Source: Melioribacteraceae bacterium
GTDB lineage: Bacteria > Bacteroidota > Ignavibacteria > Ignavibacteriales > Melioribacteraceae
Direction of reading: 5' to 3'
NCBI GenBank assembly: GCA_015493615.1
Contig: WGCV01000042.1
Span: 79,674 to 143,673, forward strand
DNA: 64,000 bases
How positions within the stretch are numbered: the first letter of the stretch is position 1; each line of letters starts with the position of its first letter. Below the pieces are notes generated by a model. The model worked only from the letters and a program-made list of their open reading frames with translations, did no database searches and was not told where the DNA came from. Positions 46,452 to 54,121 of the stretch are shown one piece after another. The translations under genes and the position numbers were made by a program.

Positions 46452-46554
46452 AACCGTTGAAACGGTTGCAATGTAGAATAAGCATTATATTAACCCACGA
46501 CTTAAGTCGTGGGATAGCAATAAAATAGAGAAATCAGTAACCGCTTCAGCGGTT
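46452..46554. repeat. cluster of three perfect palindromes (REP-like)
   Basis: Three different hairpins lie within about 100 bp: AACCGTTGAAACGGTT (46452-46467), CCCACGACTTAAGTCGTGGG (46494-46513) and AACCGCTTCAGCGGTT (46539-46554). Such clustered palindromes are typical of REP elements mobilised by RAYT transposases. No RAYT gene is in this window. Confidence 0.8.
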
Positions 46555-46609
46555 TATAAATTTTTGAATTTGCAAATAATCACTTTTATAAGCAGGCTCA
46601 ATTATATAA

Positions 46610-46650
46610 AGACTTTACAAAACCTAAAATTGTCATATTGAGTCTGCCAA
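46610..46650 (+). repeat. partial MITE-like end
   Basis: The sequence AGACTTTACAAAACCTAA followed by AATTGTCATATTGAG matches one end of the MITE-like family but no body follows. It is probably a decayed or solo end. Confidence 0.6.
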
Positions 46651-46762
46651 GTAAGAATGAAAAACATAATTGAACCGGAATTCAAAACGAAACAAAATGA
46701 AACCGCTGCGACGAAAAATAAGTAAGCGTCCTATATAAAGAGAAAACCAAGGGAAAAGAGAG

Positions 46763-48418
46763 ATGAAAGAAATAGGTTCTCCAATTTTACAAAATGAGCA
46801 ATTCCTGAAACGGGAAGACAATTACAAAAATCTCGTAAGAAAAATTAAAGCTCTCCACGACAAAATAAAACTTGGCGGCGGAGAAAAAGCAATTGAACGA
46901 CAACACGCAAAAGGCAAACTTACGGCGCGCGAGCGTATTGAAAAATTAATTGATGAAGGAAGTGAATTCTACGAAATCAATTCCTTTGCCGCTCACGGAA
47001 TGTACAAGGAATACGGCGGCGCGCCAAGCGCGGGAACGGTAATGGGCGTCGGGGAAATTAACGGCGAAAAGTTTTTTATTGTAGCCAACGACGCAACGGT
47101 AAAAGCCGGAGCGTGGTTTCCGATGACCGCCAAGAAAAATTTACGCGCCCAGGAAATCGCTATGGAAAACCGGCTTCCGATTATTTACCTTGTTGACAGC
47201 GCCGGAGTTTTCCTTCCTCTGCAGGAAGATATTTTCCCGGACAAAGAACATTTCGGACGCATTTTCCGGAACAACGCAAAAATGTCCGCTCTGGGAATCC
47301 CGCAGTTCGCGGCAATTATGGGACCATGCGTAGCCGGCGGAGCTTACCTTCCGATTATGTCCGACGAAGCTTTAATAGTTGACGGAGAAGGTTCTGTTTT
47401 TCTTGCCGGAGCGCATCTCGTAAAAGCGGCAATCGGCGAAGTGATTGACAATGAAAGTCTCGGCGGCGCTAAAGTTCAGTCGAATATTTCCGGCGTTACC
47501 GATTACATTGTAAAGGATGATAACGAAGGTCTGGAGCTTATCCGCAGTTTAACGGGAAAATACGGACCGAGAAAAAAAGCCGGATTCAACAGAATCACTC
47601 CCAAGCCCCCGAAGTTCTCGCCCGAAGAAATTTACGGAATTTTACCCGAAGATAATTTTAAACAGTATGATACTTATGAACTTCTTGCTCGAATTGTTGA
47701 CGATTCCGTTATCGATGAATATAAAGCTGGCTACGGAAAAACAATTGTAACCGCTTACGCGCGTATTGACGGCTGGTCGGTAGGCATTGTGGCAAACCAG
47801 CGTTCGGTTGTTAAAAGCGAAAAAGGAGAAATGCAAATCGGCGGAGTAATTTATTCCGACAGCGCCGATAAAGCAACCAGATTTATCATGAATTGTAATC
47901 AGAAAAATATTCCTCTTGTTTTCCTTCAGGATGTTACAGGATTTATGGTAGGCAGCAAAGCCGAACACGGCGGAATCATAAAGGACGGAGCGAAAATGGT
48001 AAATGCGGTTGCCAACAGCGTAGTGCCGAAAATTACAATTATTGTAGGAAACAGTTTCGGCGCGGGAAATTATGCAATGTGCGGAAAAGCTTACGACCCC
48101 CGTTTTATATTTGCATATCCGAATTCACGTATTTCGGTTATGGGAGGTACGCAGGCAAGCAATGTGCTGCTCGACATCAAATTGAAACAGATGAAAAAGC
48201 AGGGCAAAGTTTTTGCCGAAAAAGAAAAGAAAAAACTCCTTGCGGAAATTCAAAAATCCTATGATGAGAAAGGAGAGCCGGTTTACGCCGCTTCCCGTTT
48301 GTGGATTGACGAGATTATCGATCCGGCAAAAACTCGAGAATACATTTCAATGGCTCTTGAAGTTAGCAACAACAATCCTGAAATGGAAAAGTTTAATGTT
48401 GGGGTTATTCAAACTTAA
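46763..48418 (+). CDS. acyl-CoA carboxylase carboxyltransferase subunit
   Basis: A 551-residue crotonase-fold carboxyltransferase (propionyl- or methylcrotonyl-CoA type). The N-terminal half has QHAKGKLTARERIEKLIDEG, AHGMYKEYGGAPSAGTVMG and VDSAGVFLPLQ. The C-terminal half has DVTGFMVGSKAEHGGI and GNSFGAGNYAMCGKAYDPRF. N- and C-terminal halves are fused in one chain, unlike AccA/AccD. PQEDIFPD- and FLPLQEDIFP-type sequence resembles methylcrotonyl-CoA carboxylase beta. With MeaB nearby, propionyl-CoA is an equally plausible substrate. Its biotin carrier and carboxylase are probably those at 29834-31820. Confidence 0.88.
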   Translation: MKEIGSPILQNEQFLKREDNYKNLVRKIKALHDKIKLGGGEKAIERQHAKGKLTARERIEKLIDEGSEFYEINSFAAHGMYKEYGGAPSAGTVMGVGEINGEKFFIVANDATVKAGAWFPMTAKKNLRAQEIAMENRLPIIYLVDSAGVFLPLQEDIFPDKEHFGRIFRNNAKMSALGIPQFAAIMGPCVAGGAYLPIMSDEALIVDGEGSVFLAGAHLVKAAIGEVIDNESLGGAKVQSNISGVTDYIVKDDNEGLELIRSLTGKYGPRKKAGFNRITPKPPKFSPEEIYGILPEDNFKQYDTYELLARIVDDSVIDEYKAGYGKTIVTAYARIDGWSVGIVANQRSVVKSEKGEMQIGGVIYSDSADKATRFIMNCNQKNIPLVFLQDVTGFMVGSKAEHGGIIKDGAKMVNAVANSVVPKITIIVGNSFGAGNYAMCGKAYDPRFIFAYPNSRISVMGGTQASNVLLDIKLKQMKKQGKVFAEKEKKKLLAEIQKSYDEKGEPVYAASRLWIDEIIDPAKTREYISMALEVSNNNPEMEKFNVGVIQT

Positions 48419-48479
48419 ATGCCGTTATTTACAAGCTATAATAAAATATAAGGGAAGAAACCGAAGACATTTTAAAAAT

Positions 48480-48593
48480 TGCCTCAAAATAAGAAACATC
48501 GACAGATTTCCCGATGATTTTATGTTTGAACTGACTGATGATGAAATTTGATTTATCGTATCACAAAATGTGATACATTTATTTGAAAAAAAT
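48480..48593 (+). pseudogene. remnant of an ORF6N-domain gene
   Basis: In one frame the sequence reads LKIRNIDRFPDDFMFELTDD, then a TGA at 48549, then FIVSQNVI. This matches the ORF6N domain of phage-type regulators (RNIDRFPEDFMFELT-like, then SQNVI). Only part of the domain is left, with a stop inside, and no start codon is convincing. It lies directly after the carboxyltransferase gene and directly before a RhuM remnant in the same frame. Recognition is by motif memory only. Confidence 0.6.
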
Positions 48594-49097
48594 ATGAACA
48601 AAGAACAAAACATAGTTATTTATAGAACGGTGAAATAGAATTAAAAGTTTCATTAAATAATGAGACGGTTTGGCTGCGACAGGATGAAATTGCCTTACTA
48701 TTTGAGAAAGACAGAACCGTTATTACAAGACATATTAATAAGATTTTAAAAGAAAAAGAGGTTGATGAAAAAAGCAATGTGCAAAAAATGCACTTTCCTA
48801 ATTCCGACAAACCGGTAAAACTTTATAGTTTGGATATTATTTTAGCTGTTGGGTATAGAACAAACTCGGCTAAAGCGATTAAATTTAGACAATGGGCTAC
48901 CCAAATATTAAGAAAATACATTATGAACGGTTATGTAATTAATGGAGAAAAAATTACATATGAAAGATTCAAAAATTTAGAAAATGATCTTTACGATTTT
49001 AAAAATATAATTAATAAAATTTACAAAGGTATAGAAAGCAGGGAGATAAAACCCAAACAAGGAATTTTTTATAACGGACAAATATTTGATGCCTATA

Positions 49098-49114
49098 GTA
49101 TTACAATCTAAATC
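49098..49114 (+). repeat. 17-bp direct repeat, first copy
   Basis: GTATTACAATCTAAATC occurs here and again at 49605-49621, exactly. The first copy starts at the left edge of the RhuM insertion. A related sequence (AGTATTACAATTCAGATTC) is in the spacer near 46173. Confidence 0.8.
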
Positions 49115-49408
49115 CTTACTTTTTTTTGTCAAGAAAATTTGCATTATAAAAATATCTAATCATAATATAAAATTAGAAATTAGAAATCAGTAAAGATTAT
49201 TTTTTCGAAATTCTAACTTCTAAAATCTATTTCCTTTCGCCTTGGCAGATTGCGATTTATCGCAATAGGTCTTCTATTTTTTACTTGATAATGGACTTGC
49301 CGTGATTGTTTTTGAGACACACTGAGAAGATTATATCATTTTCGTCTTACGTCTCGCCTATTTTTTCAGCACATCTTAAAAGAATATTCCCATTAAAAAA
49401 AACGAACA

Positions 49409-49580
49409 ACTCCGTAGGAGTGTTATCTTTGTAAAAAGTAAGCGCTCTATTATGTTTTAGCTCCGTAGGAGCGACACTTTTAAGCATAAGCGTTAGATAT
49501 TTTATTTGCTTTGTTTCGCTCCTACGGAGCTTAAGATTGATGATTTATTGTTTGTTACAAAGGTTTTGCTCCTACGGAGC
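49409..49580. repeat. four CTCCGTAGGAG palindromes
   Basis: ACTCCGTAGGAGT (49409-49421), GCTCCGTAGGAGC (49460-49472) and two inverted-orientation copies GCTCCTACGGAGC (49518-49530, 49568-49580). A further copy is at 63798-63810, where flanking sequence also matches (CTCCGTAGGAGTGTTA, CTTTGTAAAAAGT). REP-like. Confidence 0.85.
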
Positions 49581-49604
49581 AAGGGCTAAATCATATCGTC
49601 TATT

Positions 49605-49621
49605 GTATTACAATCTAAATC
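49605..49621 (+). repeat. 17-bp direct repeat, second copy
   Basis: An exact copy of the repeat at 49098-49114, in the same orientation, 507 bp away. The segment between the two copies holds all four CTCCGTAGGAG palindromes. Confidence 0.8.
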
Positions 49622-50457
49622 TTTCACGTTAAAAGAGCGGGACAAGCTTTTTTAGTTATGAGTTTTTAGTTATGAGTTATGATGTCCGGCGGTCATTGCG
49701 GGCGGGACACGTGTTTTTTATGTAAGTAATTTCCAAATAATTAACTTTGCCAATGCGGATAAAGTGTCGAGACGTGAAACAGAAAACAGAAGCCGTCTTA
49801 TCCAATCCTCTATTCTTATTTTTGCCTTTTAACCATTATTGCTCCACTTGTTTAAACTACAACTGAATGCTTCTGTCATTCTTAATTCTTAATTAAATTG
49901 CGGTTTGCCGCGACAGGTTTTTGTTTCCAAAATAATAAAATCAGCGAAAAAATCTATTGTGTTAATTGACAACTACATTGACGAAAGTGTACTGACTTTA
50001 CTTAAAAAAAATCAGAAAGTTGAGATAAATATTTTTACTGAAAATATTTCAAAACAATTAAAATTGGATTTAGAAAAATACAACAAACAGTATAAATCCA
50101 TTACTATACAAAAATTCAATTCGTCTCACGATAGATTTTTAATAATTGATGAAAAAGAGATTTACCATTTTGGAGCCAGTCTTAAAGACCTTGGCAAAAA
50201 ATGGTTTGCTTTTTCAAAATTTGATATTGATGCGGTAGAAATTCTAAATAAGTTAAAGAAATAGACAAAAGGAATACGAATTAATTTCTGATGAAACAAT
50301 AGCGCCAACGCATAAGCCATGTACATTACCGTGTTCCTTAACACCAACAAAAAAGCCAAAATAAAAGCACTAAATATTGTTTGGAAAATTGAGGAAAAAT
50401 TTTCGCTCAATTAATTTTCAATTTATTATTTTTAGAACCGTTATTTGATTTAATTAT

Positions 50458-50531
50458 GGCGCATTCGTCTAGCGGTCCAGGACACCGCCCTCTCAAGGCG
50501 GAGACCACGGGTTCGAATCCCGTATGCGCTA
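50458..50531 (+). tRNA. tRNA-Glu (anticodon CTC)
   Basis: A full cloverleaf is visible. The acceptor stem GGCGCAT pairs with ATGCGCT, with a G-U at the end; the discriminator is A. The anticodon arm is CCGCC, loop CTCTCAA, GGCGG, so the anticodon is CTC (50492-50494), decoding GAG. The T arm is ACGGG TTCGAAT CCCGT. CCA is not encoded. It lies just upstream of nth, 18 bp before its ATG. Confidence 0.95.
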
Positions 50532-50549
50532 CAAAACTCAGAAAACTTT

Positions 50550-51197
50550 ATGCCTACTAAAAAAGAGAAAGAAAAAGCAAAAATCATTTTTGATATTCTG
50601 TCAAAAGAGTATCCCAATCCCCGCCCTGCTCTGATTTATAATTCTCCGTTTGAACTCCTTATCGCAACTATTTTATCCGCGCAGACGACGGACGACAATG
50701 TGAACAAAGTTACCGTAAATCTTTTCAAAAAATATAAGACTCCCGAAGACTATGTAAATGCCCCTCTTGAAAAGCTGCAACAAGATATTTTTTCAACCGG
50801 TTTTTATAAGAACAAAGCTAAAAACTTAAAAGGTTGCTGTGCCGGACTGATTGAAAAGTTTAACGGTGAAGTCCCGACAAAGTTGGAAGAGCTTGTTAAG
50901 CTGCCCGGAGTAGGGAGAAAAACAGCTTCCGTAGTTCTCGGGAATGCATTTGGAATACCGGCAATTGCGGTTGACACACATGTTAAGCGTCTTTCAAATT
51001 TAATCGGGTTAAGTAAAAACAGTAATCCCGATAAAATTGAAGCCGACTTGAAAGCCCTCCTCCCTGAAAAATACTGGACGAACTCATCCCACTGGCTGCA
51101 GGCGCACGGCAGAAGAGTTTGCATAGCCCGCCGCCCGAAATGCGACGAATGTATTATAGCCCAATACTGTGATTATTTTAAAGGAGAAAAGAAATGA
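50550..51197 (+). CDS. nth: endonuclease III
   Basis: A 215-residue DNA glycosylase/AP lyase for oxidised pyrimidines. The helix-hairpin-helix LPGVGRKTASVVLGNAFG carries the catalytic Lys; the catalytic Asp is in AIAVDTHVKRL. The C-terminal 4Fe-4S motif is CIARRPKCDECIIAQYC (C-X6-C-X2-C-X5-C). It overlaps the HD-domain gene (ATGA). Confidence 0.96.
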   Translation: MPTKKEKEKAKIIFDILSKEYPNPRPALIYNSPFELLIATILSAQTTDDNVNKVTVNLFKKYKTPEDYVNAPLEKLQQDIFSTGFYKNKAKNLKGCCAGLIEKFNGEVPTKLEELVKLPGVGRKTASVVLGNAFGIPAIAVDTHVKRLSNLIGLSKNSNPDKIEADLKALLPEKYWTNSSHWLQAHGRRVCIARRPKCDECIIAQYCDYFKGEKK

Positions 51198-51760
51198 AAG
51201 ATTTAATGCATGACAGAGAAGCTTGCCATAACATTTTAACCGAATACACCAAAAGTGAAAGTCTGCTTAAGCACGCTTATGCGGTTGAAGCTTGTGTAAA
51301 AGCTTATGCTGAGAAATTTAATCAGGATGTGGACTACTGGGCTAATGTCGGGCTGCTTCACGATTTTGACTATGAGCAATTCCCGACCGAAGAAGAGCAT
51401 CCCTACAAGGGCGCTGAAATTCTTAGAGAAAAAGGATTTGACGAAGATTTTATTACGGCTATTTTATCTCATGCGGATTACACAGGCGTTCCCCGCGAAA
51501 CGCTTCTGCAGAAAACTCTTTTTGCCTGCGACGAATTAGCCGGTTTCATTACCGCAGTAACTTTGGTGCGCCCGAGTAAATCTCTTGACGAAGTAAAAGT
51601 AAAATCTGTGAAGAAAAAACTGAAAGATAAAGGATTCGCTCGCGCCGTAAACCGCGAAGACATCTACAAAAGCGCAGAAGAACTCGGAGTCCCTCTTGAA
51701 GAACACATTGCATTTTGCATAGAAGCGTTAAAAAGAGAGAAAGAGAAACTCGGATTGTAA
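51194..51760 (+). CDS. HD-domain phosphohydrolase (HDIG type)
   Basis: A 188-residue HD-domain protein. The metal ligands are seen in LLKHAYAVEACVKAYAEKF, GLLHDFDYEQFP (HD pair), and AILSHADYTG. Members hydrolyse nucleotides or related phosphates; the substrate is unknown. The frame overlaps nth by 4 bp, so the two are coupled. There is no signal peptide. Confidence 0.88.
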   Translation: MKDLMHDREACHNILTEYTKSESLLKHAYAVEACVKAYAEKFNQDVDYWANVGLLHDFDYEQFPTEEEHPYKGAEILREKGFDEDFITAILSHADYTGVPRETLLQKTLFACDELAGFITAVTLVRPSKSLDEVKVKSVKKKLKDKGFARAVNREDIYKSAEELGVPLEEHIAFCIEALKREKEKLGL

Positions 51761-51791
51761 TAAGTCCAGTTTAACTTTCTTAATTTTACAA

Positions 51792-52715
51792 ATGCATAAT
51801 CTATCCAAACACTTTATCAATCAAACCGTCCGAGATTTGGAGTGGGTGATTTTTTCCCCGCCGTTAATTACAGAGATTAAGGATTCCGGAATTAATTTTC
51901 TAGAGAAAGTTTTTTCAATTGAAGAAGAAAACTTCTTTCTTAAATTATTAACCGATCTCGAAAAAAATCCTTCCGAGTTAATTGATTTTATCCAAAGTAA
52001 AAACACGCGTCTGCTCGGCAAATACTTTGAAGCGCTTCTTGAATTCTCATTCATTAAATCACCGTTTAAAGAATTAATCGCTTCAAATCTTCAGATCAAC
52101 TCAAACGGGAAAACCATCGGAGAGCTTGATTTTATTTATCGGGATTTGAACGAGGATAAGATAATCCACCTTGAAGCTGCCGGTAAATTTTTCATTGCAG
52201 TAAACAAAGACAACCTTCTGGGCCCAAACCCCAACGACTCTTTAGAGAAAAAAATCAGTAAAATTAAAACAAATCAGATTTCTCTTACCTTTTCCAAAGA
52301 AGGAAACGCGAAACTTCAGGCGCTTGGAATTACGCAAGAAGTTTTTCCGAAAGCGCTTATTAAAGGTTATCTTTTTTATACGGAAGAAAATTATTTACTT
52401 CCAGATTACATTAATCCGAACCATATGCGTGGAAAAGTGGTAAGAGAAAATAATTTTGAGATGTTAAAAGGAAATAGCTGGAAATGGAAAATTTTAGACC
52501 GGAAGGAATGGGTTTCGCCCTTTGTAGCAAAGGATGAAAAAATTTTATGTAATTTGGAAACACTACAGGAAAAGGTCAGAAGTTATTTCACAAAAGAAAA
52601 ATATCCGCTGCTTATTTCAAAACTTGAAAGCAAAAGCAATATTTATTTTGAAACTGAGAGATATTTTATTCTCTCAAAAAATTGGCCGAAAGACTTTAAT
52701 AACGGTCGAGCTTAA
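51792..52715 (+). CDS. DUF1853-family protein
   Basis: A 307-residue protein with motifs [32 protein letters not shown] and [15 protein letters not shown]. The Glu, Glu-Leu-Asp and Glu-x-x-x-Lys pattern resembles the PD-(D/E)XK nuclease fold, though that is only inference. The family function is unknown. It ends inside the 3' end of lptB on the opposite strand (20-bp tail-to-tail overlap). Confidence 0.82.
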   Translation: MHNLSKHFINQTVRDLEWVIFSPPLITEIKDSGINFLEKVFSIEEENFFLKLLTDLEKNPSELIDFIQSKNTRLLGKYFEALLEFSFIKSPFKELIASNLQINSNGKTIGELDFIYRDLNEDKIIHLEAAGKFFIAVNKDNLLGPNPNDSLEKKISKIKTNQISLTFSKEGNAKLQALGITQEVFPKALIKGYLFYTEENYLLPDYINPNHMRGKVVRENNFEMLKGNSWKWKILDRKEWVSPFVAKDEKILCNLETLQEKVRSYFTKEKYPLLISKLESKSNIYFETERYFILSKNWPKDFNNGRA

Positions 52716-53424
52716 ATTTTTCTCCGAGATAAAGTTTCCTTACTTCGGCGTCGTCGGCTAATTCAGATGCGGAACCTTCCTTAAAGATTTCCCCTTCAAT
52801 CAAAATGTATCCTTTATCAACAATACTAAGCGTTTCATGAACGTTGTGATCGGTAATTAAAATCCCGATTCCTTTATTTTTAAGATTTGCAACGATGTTC
52901 ATGATATCTTCAACGGCAATAGGATCAACGCCCGCAAAAGGTTCGTCAAGCAAAATGAACTTCGGATCTGTGGCAAGCGCCCGTGCAATTTCGGTGCGGC
53001 GGCGCTCTCCTCCGCTAAGCTGCATTCCCAAACTTTTTCTGATATGCGCGATGCTCAACTCCTCGAGAAGTCCTTCCATTTTTTCTTTTCGTTCATCTTT
53101 GGTAAGATGCATCATCTCAAGAACAGCCATTATGTTGTCCTCAACAGACAAACGGCGAAAAACCGAAGCTTCCTGCGGAAGATATCCGATCCCGAGTCTG
53201 GCGCGCTTGTACATCGGCAGACGTGTAATTTCCTCATCGTTCAGAAAAACTTTTCCTCCGTCTGCGCGGATCATCCCGACTATCATGTAGAATGTAGTTG
53301 TTTTTCCCGCGCCGTTCGGACCAAGCAATCCAACAATCTCACCCTGCTCAACGCCAACGGAAACGCCGTTAACAACATTCCGTTTTTTATAAATTTTTAC
53401 TAAATCTCTACTCTCTAATTTCAT
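52696..53424 (-). CDS. lptB: LPS export ABC transporter ATP-binding protein
   Basis: The ATPase of the Lpt bridge that moves LPS to the outer membrane. The 242-residue protein has Walker [10 protein letters not shown] (35-43), signature LSGGERRR, Walker [15 protein letters not shown] and a switch His in [12 protein letters not shown]. The match to LptB is typical ([18 protein letters not shown]). The 5' side has AAGGAAAA as a Shine-Dalgarno. A repeat block of about 0.7 kb separates it from ostA. Its 3' end overlaps the DUF1853 gene by 20 bp. Confidence 0.97.
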   Translation of the reverse strand: MKLESRDLVKIYKKRNVVNGVSVGVEQGEIVGLLGPNGAGKTTTFYMIVGMIRADGGKVFLNDEEITRLPMYKRARLGIGYLPQEASVFRRLSVEDNIMAVLEMMHLTKDERKEKMEGLLEELSIAHIRKSLGMQLSGGERRRTEIARALATDPKFILLDEPFAGVDPIAVEDIMNIVANLKNKGIGILITDHNVHETLSIVDKGYILIEGEIFKEGSASELADDAEVRKLYLGEKFKLDRY

Positions 53425-53609
53425 CGGATTTTTTCCTTATCGTTTCTCAACAGACTTTTCATTTCTTTGTACATCGCCGTTTAGTCCGGTATCTTGTAAC
53501 ATCTTCTGCTGTCAAGTACTACTTCCTCGACAGATTTGATTGTAATATTTTCCATCAATAAATGGTACTTGCCGGCAAATAAATTTGCCATGATTTATGT
53601 TTATTTTTT

Positions 53610-53781
53610 AATCCCGAAGGGATTACATATTTATAAATTTCATCTGTATTTAGTTATTCGACCCCGTTGGGGTCGCATATTATTATTACTTCTTTCAACT
53701 ACAAATATGTGAATCCTTCGCATTCGTTAATAAAGCCATTGAAATAAATATTCGTCTTTATGTTCAATTTAATATTTTGTA
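53610..53781 (+). repeat. direct repeat of about 170 bp, copy 1
   Basis: Starts at the palindrome AATCCCGAAGGGATT and includes CGACCCCGTTGGGGTCG (53659-53675), TTCAACTACAAATATGTG and TAATAAAGCCATTGA. It is nearly identical to copy 2 from the second palindrome on. The stretch between the two palindromes is more diverged. Confidence 0.85.
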
Positions 53782-53783
53782 AA

Positions 53784-53934
53784 AGAAACCTTTGCATAAC
53801 CAAAATTGTCATATTGAGGACGGTGGAAGCCGTCCGAAATATCTCTAAATTTGGTATAATTACCGGTTTTGAGATTCTTCATTTCGCTTCGCTCCATTCA
53901 GAATGACATATTACATGGTTATGCAAAGCCTTCT
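53784..53934 (-). repeat. MITE-like element, full copy C (inverted body)
   Basis: A 151-bp element. Ends are AGAAACCTTTGCATAACC and GGTTATGCAAAGCCTTCT, a good inverted repeat. The body is the reverse complement of copies A and B (GGACGGTGGAAGCCGTCC, ACCGGTTTTGAGATTCTTC, CATTCAGAATGAC). It lies between the two direct-repeat copies. Confidence 0.85.
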
Positions 53935-53953
53935 CAGAGTTTAGTTTTTTCTT

Positions 53954-54121
53954 AATCCCGAAGGGATTATATGTTTATAAAATTAGTTTCACTAAGCTAT
54001 TCGACCCCGTTGGGGTCGCATATTATTACTTCTTTCAACTACAAATATGTGAATCCTTCGGATTCGTTAATAAAGCCATTGAGATAAATATTCGCCTTTA
54101 TGTTTAATTTAATATTTTGTT
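53954..54121 (+). repeat. direct repeat of about 170 bp, copy 2
   Basis: Starts with AATCCCGAAGGGATT and contains CGACCCCGTTGGGGTCG (54002-54018). It ends at 54121, so it includes part of the ostA stop codon (54122-54120). The copies therefore meet a coding boundary, which suggests the insertion affected the ostA 3' end without destroying the frame. Confidence 0.85.

Larger units (their letters stand above)
46056..46762. other. 707-bp spacer filled with repeats
   Basis: No gene. From left to right: degenerate AT-rich sequence including AGTATTACAATTCAGATTC, similar to the 17-bp repeat in the RhuM insertion; a MITE-like full copy (46251-46419); three consecutive palindromes (46452-46554); a partial MITE end (46610-46650). 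The promoter for the carboxyltransferase gene should lie in the last 100 bp, but no clear box is seen. GGGAAAAGAGAG precedes the ATG at 46763. Confidence 0.75.
49097..49916. mobile_element. non-coding repeat-rich insertion in the RhuM gene
   Basis: About 820 bp separate the two halves of the RhuM coding sequence. There is no transposase or other gene. It contains a 17-bp exact direct repeat (49098-49114 and 49605-49621), four palindromes of the CTCCGTAGGAG type (49409-49580) and a right-hand end TTGCGGTTTGCCGCGACAGG that resembles 14355-14374. The edges are inferred from the coding break, to within a few bp. It may be a composite of several insertions. Confidence 0.65.
48594..50264 (+). pseudogene. 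RhuM-family gene, frameshifted and split by an insertion
   Basis: The 5' part begins MNKEQNIVIYRT at 48594 and shifts frame near 48629-48632. It continues as EIELKVSLNNETVWLRQDEI and YSLDIILAVGYRTNSAKAIK, then REIKPKQGIFYNGQIFDAY up to 49096. The expected continuation, FVSKIIKSAKKSIVLIDNYI onward to AFSKFDIDAVEILNKLKK, resumes at about 49917 and ends at 50264. So an insert of about 820 bp splits one RhuM-type (virulence RhuM/DUF4062-like bacteriophage-associated) gene, and there is also a frameshift. RhuM proteins are of uncertain role. The downstream ORF starting at a TTG at 49905 is most likely a fragment, not a separate gene. Confidence 0.78.
53425..54119. other. 695-bp repeat block between ostA and lptB
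   Basis: No gene. Two copies of a direct repeat of about 170 bp (53610-53781, 53954-54121) flank a MITE-like element (53784-53934). The lptB-proximal 185 bp (53425-53609) is unique sequence that could hold an lptB promoter; I see no clear boxes. The block interrupts what would otherwise be a continuous LPS operon. Confidence 0.8.

Noticed and set aside
48213..48551. A plus-strand open frame of 112 codons running from within the carboxyltransferase gene
   Set aside because: Its first two thirds are an out-of-frame shadow of the carboxyltransferase 3' end. Only the last part (RNIDRFPDDFMFELTDDEI) is meaningful, as an ORF6N remnant.
49409..49580. Four palindromes that might be a CRISPR or integron array
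   Set aside because: Spacing is irregular, orientation mixed, and no integrase or cas gene is nearby; REP-like is the better explanation.
49905..50264. A possible separate small gene starting at TTG 49905
   Set aside because: Its first residues (PRQ) come from repeat sequence, and the rest matches the C-terminal part of RhuM-type proteins, so it is the tail of the split gene.
53610..54121. Repeats that might be a CRISPR array
   Set aside because: Only two long copies, separated by a MITE-like element; no short regularly spaced repeats and no cas genes.
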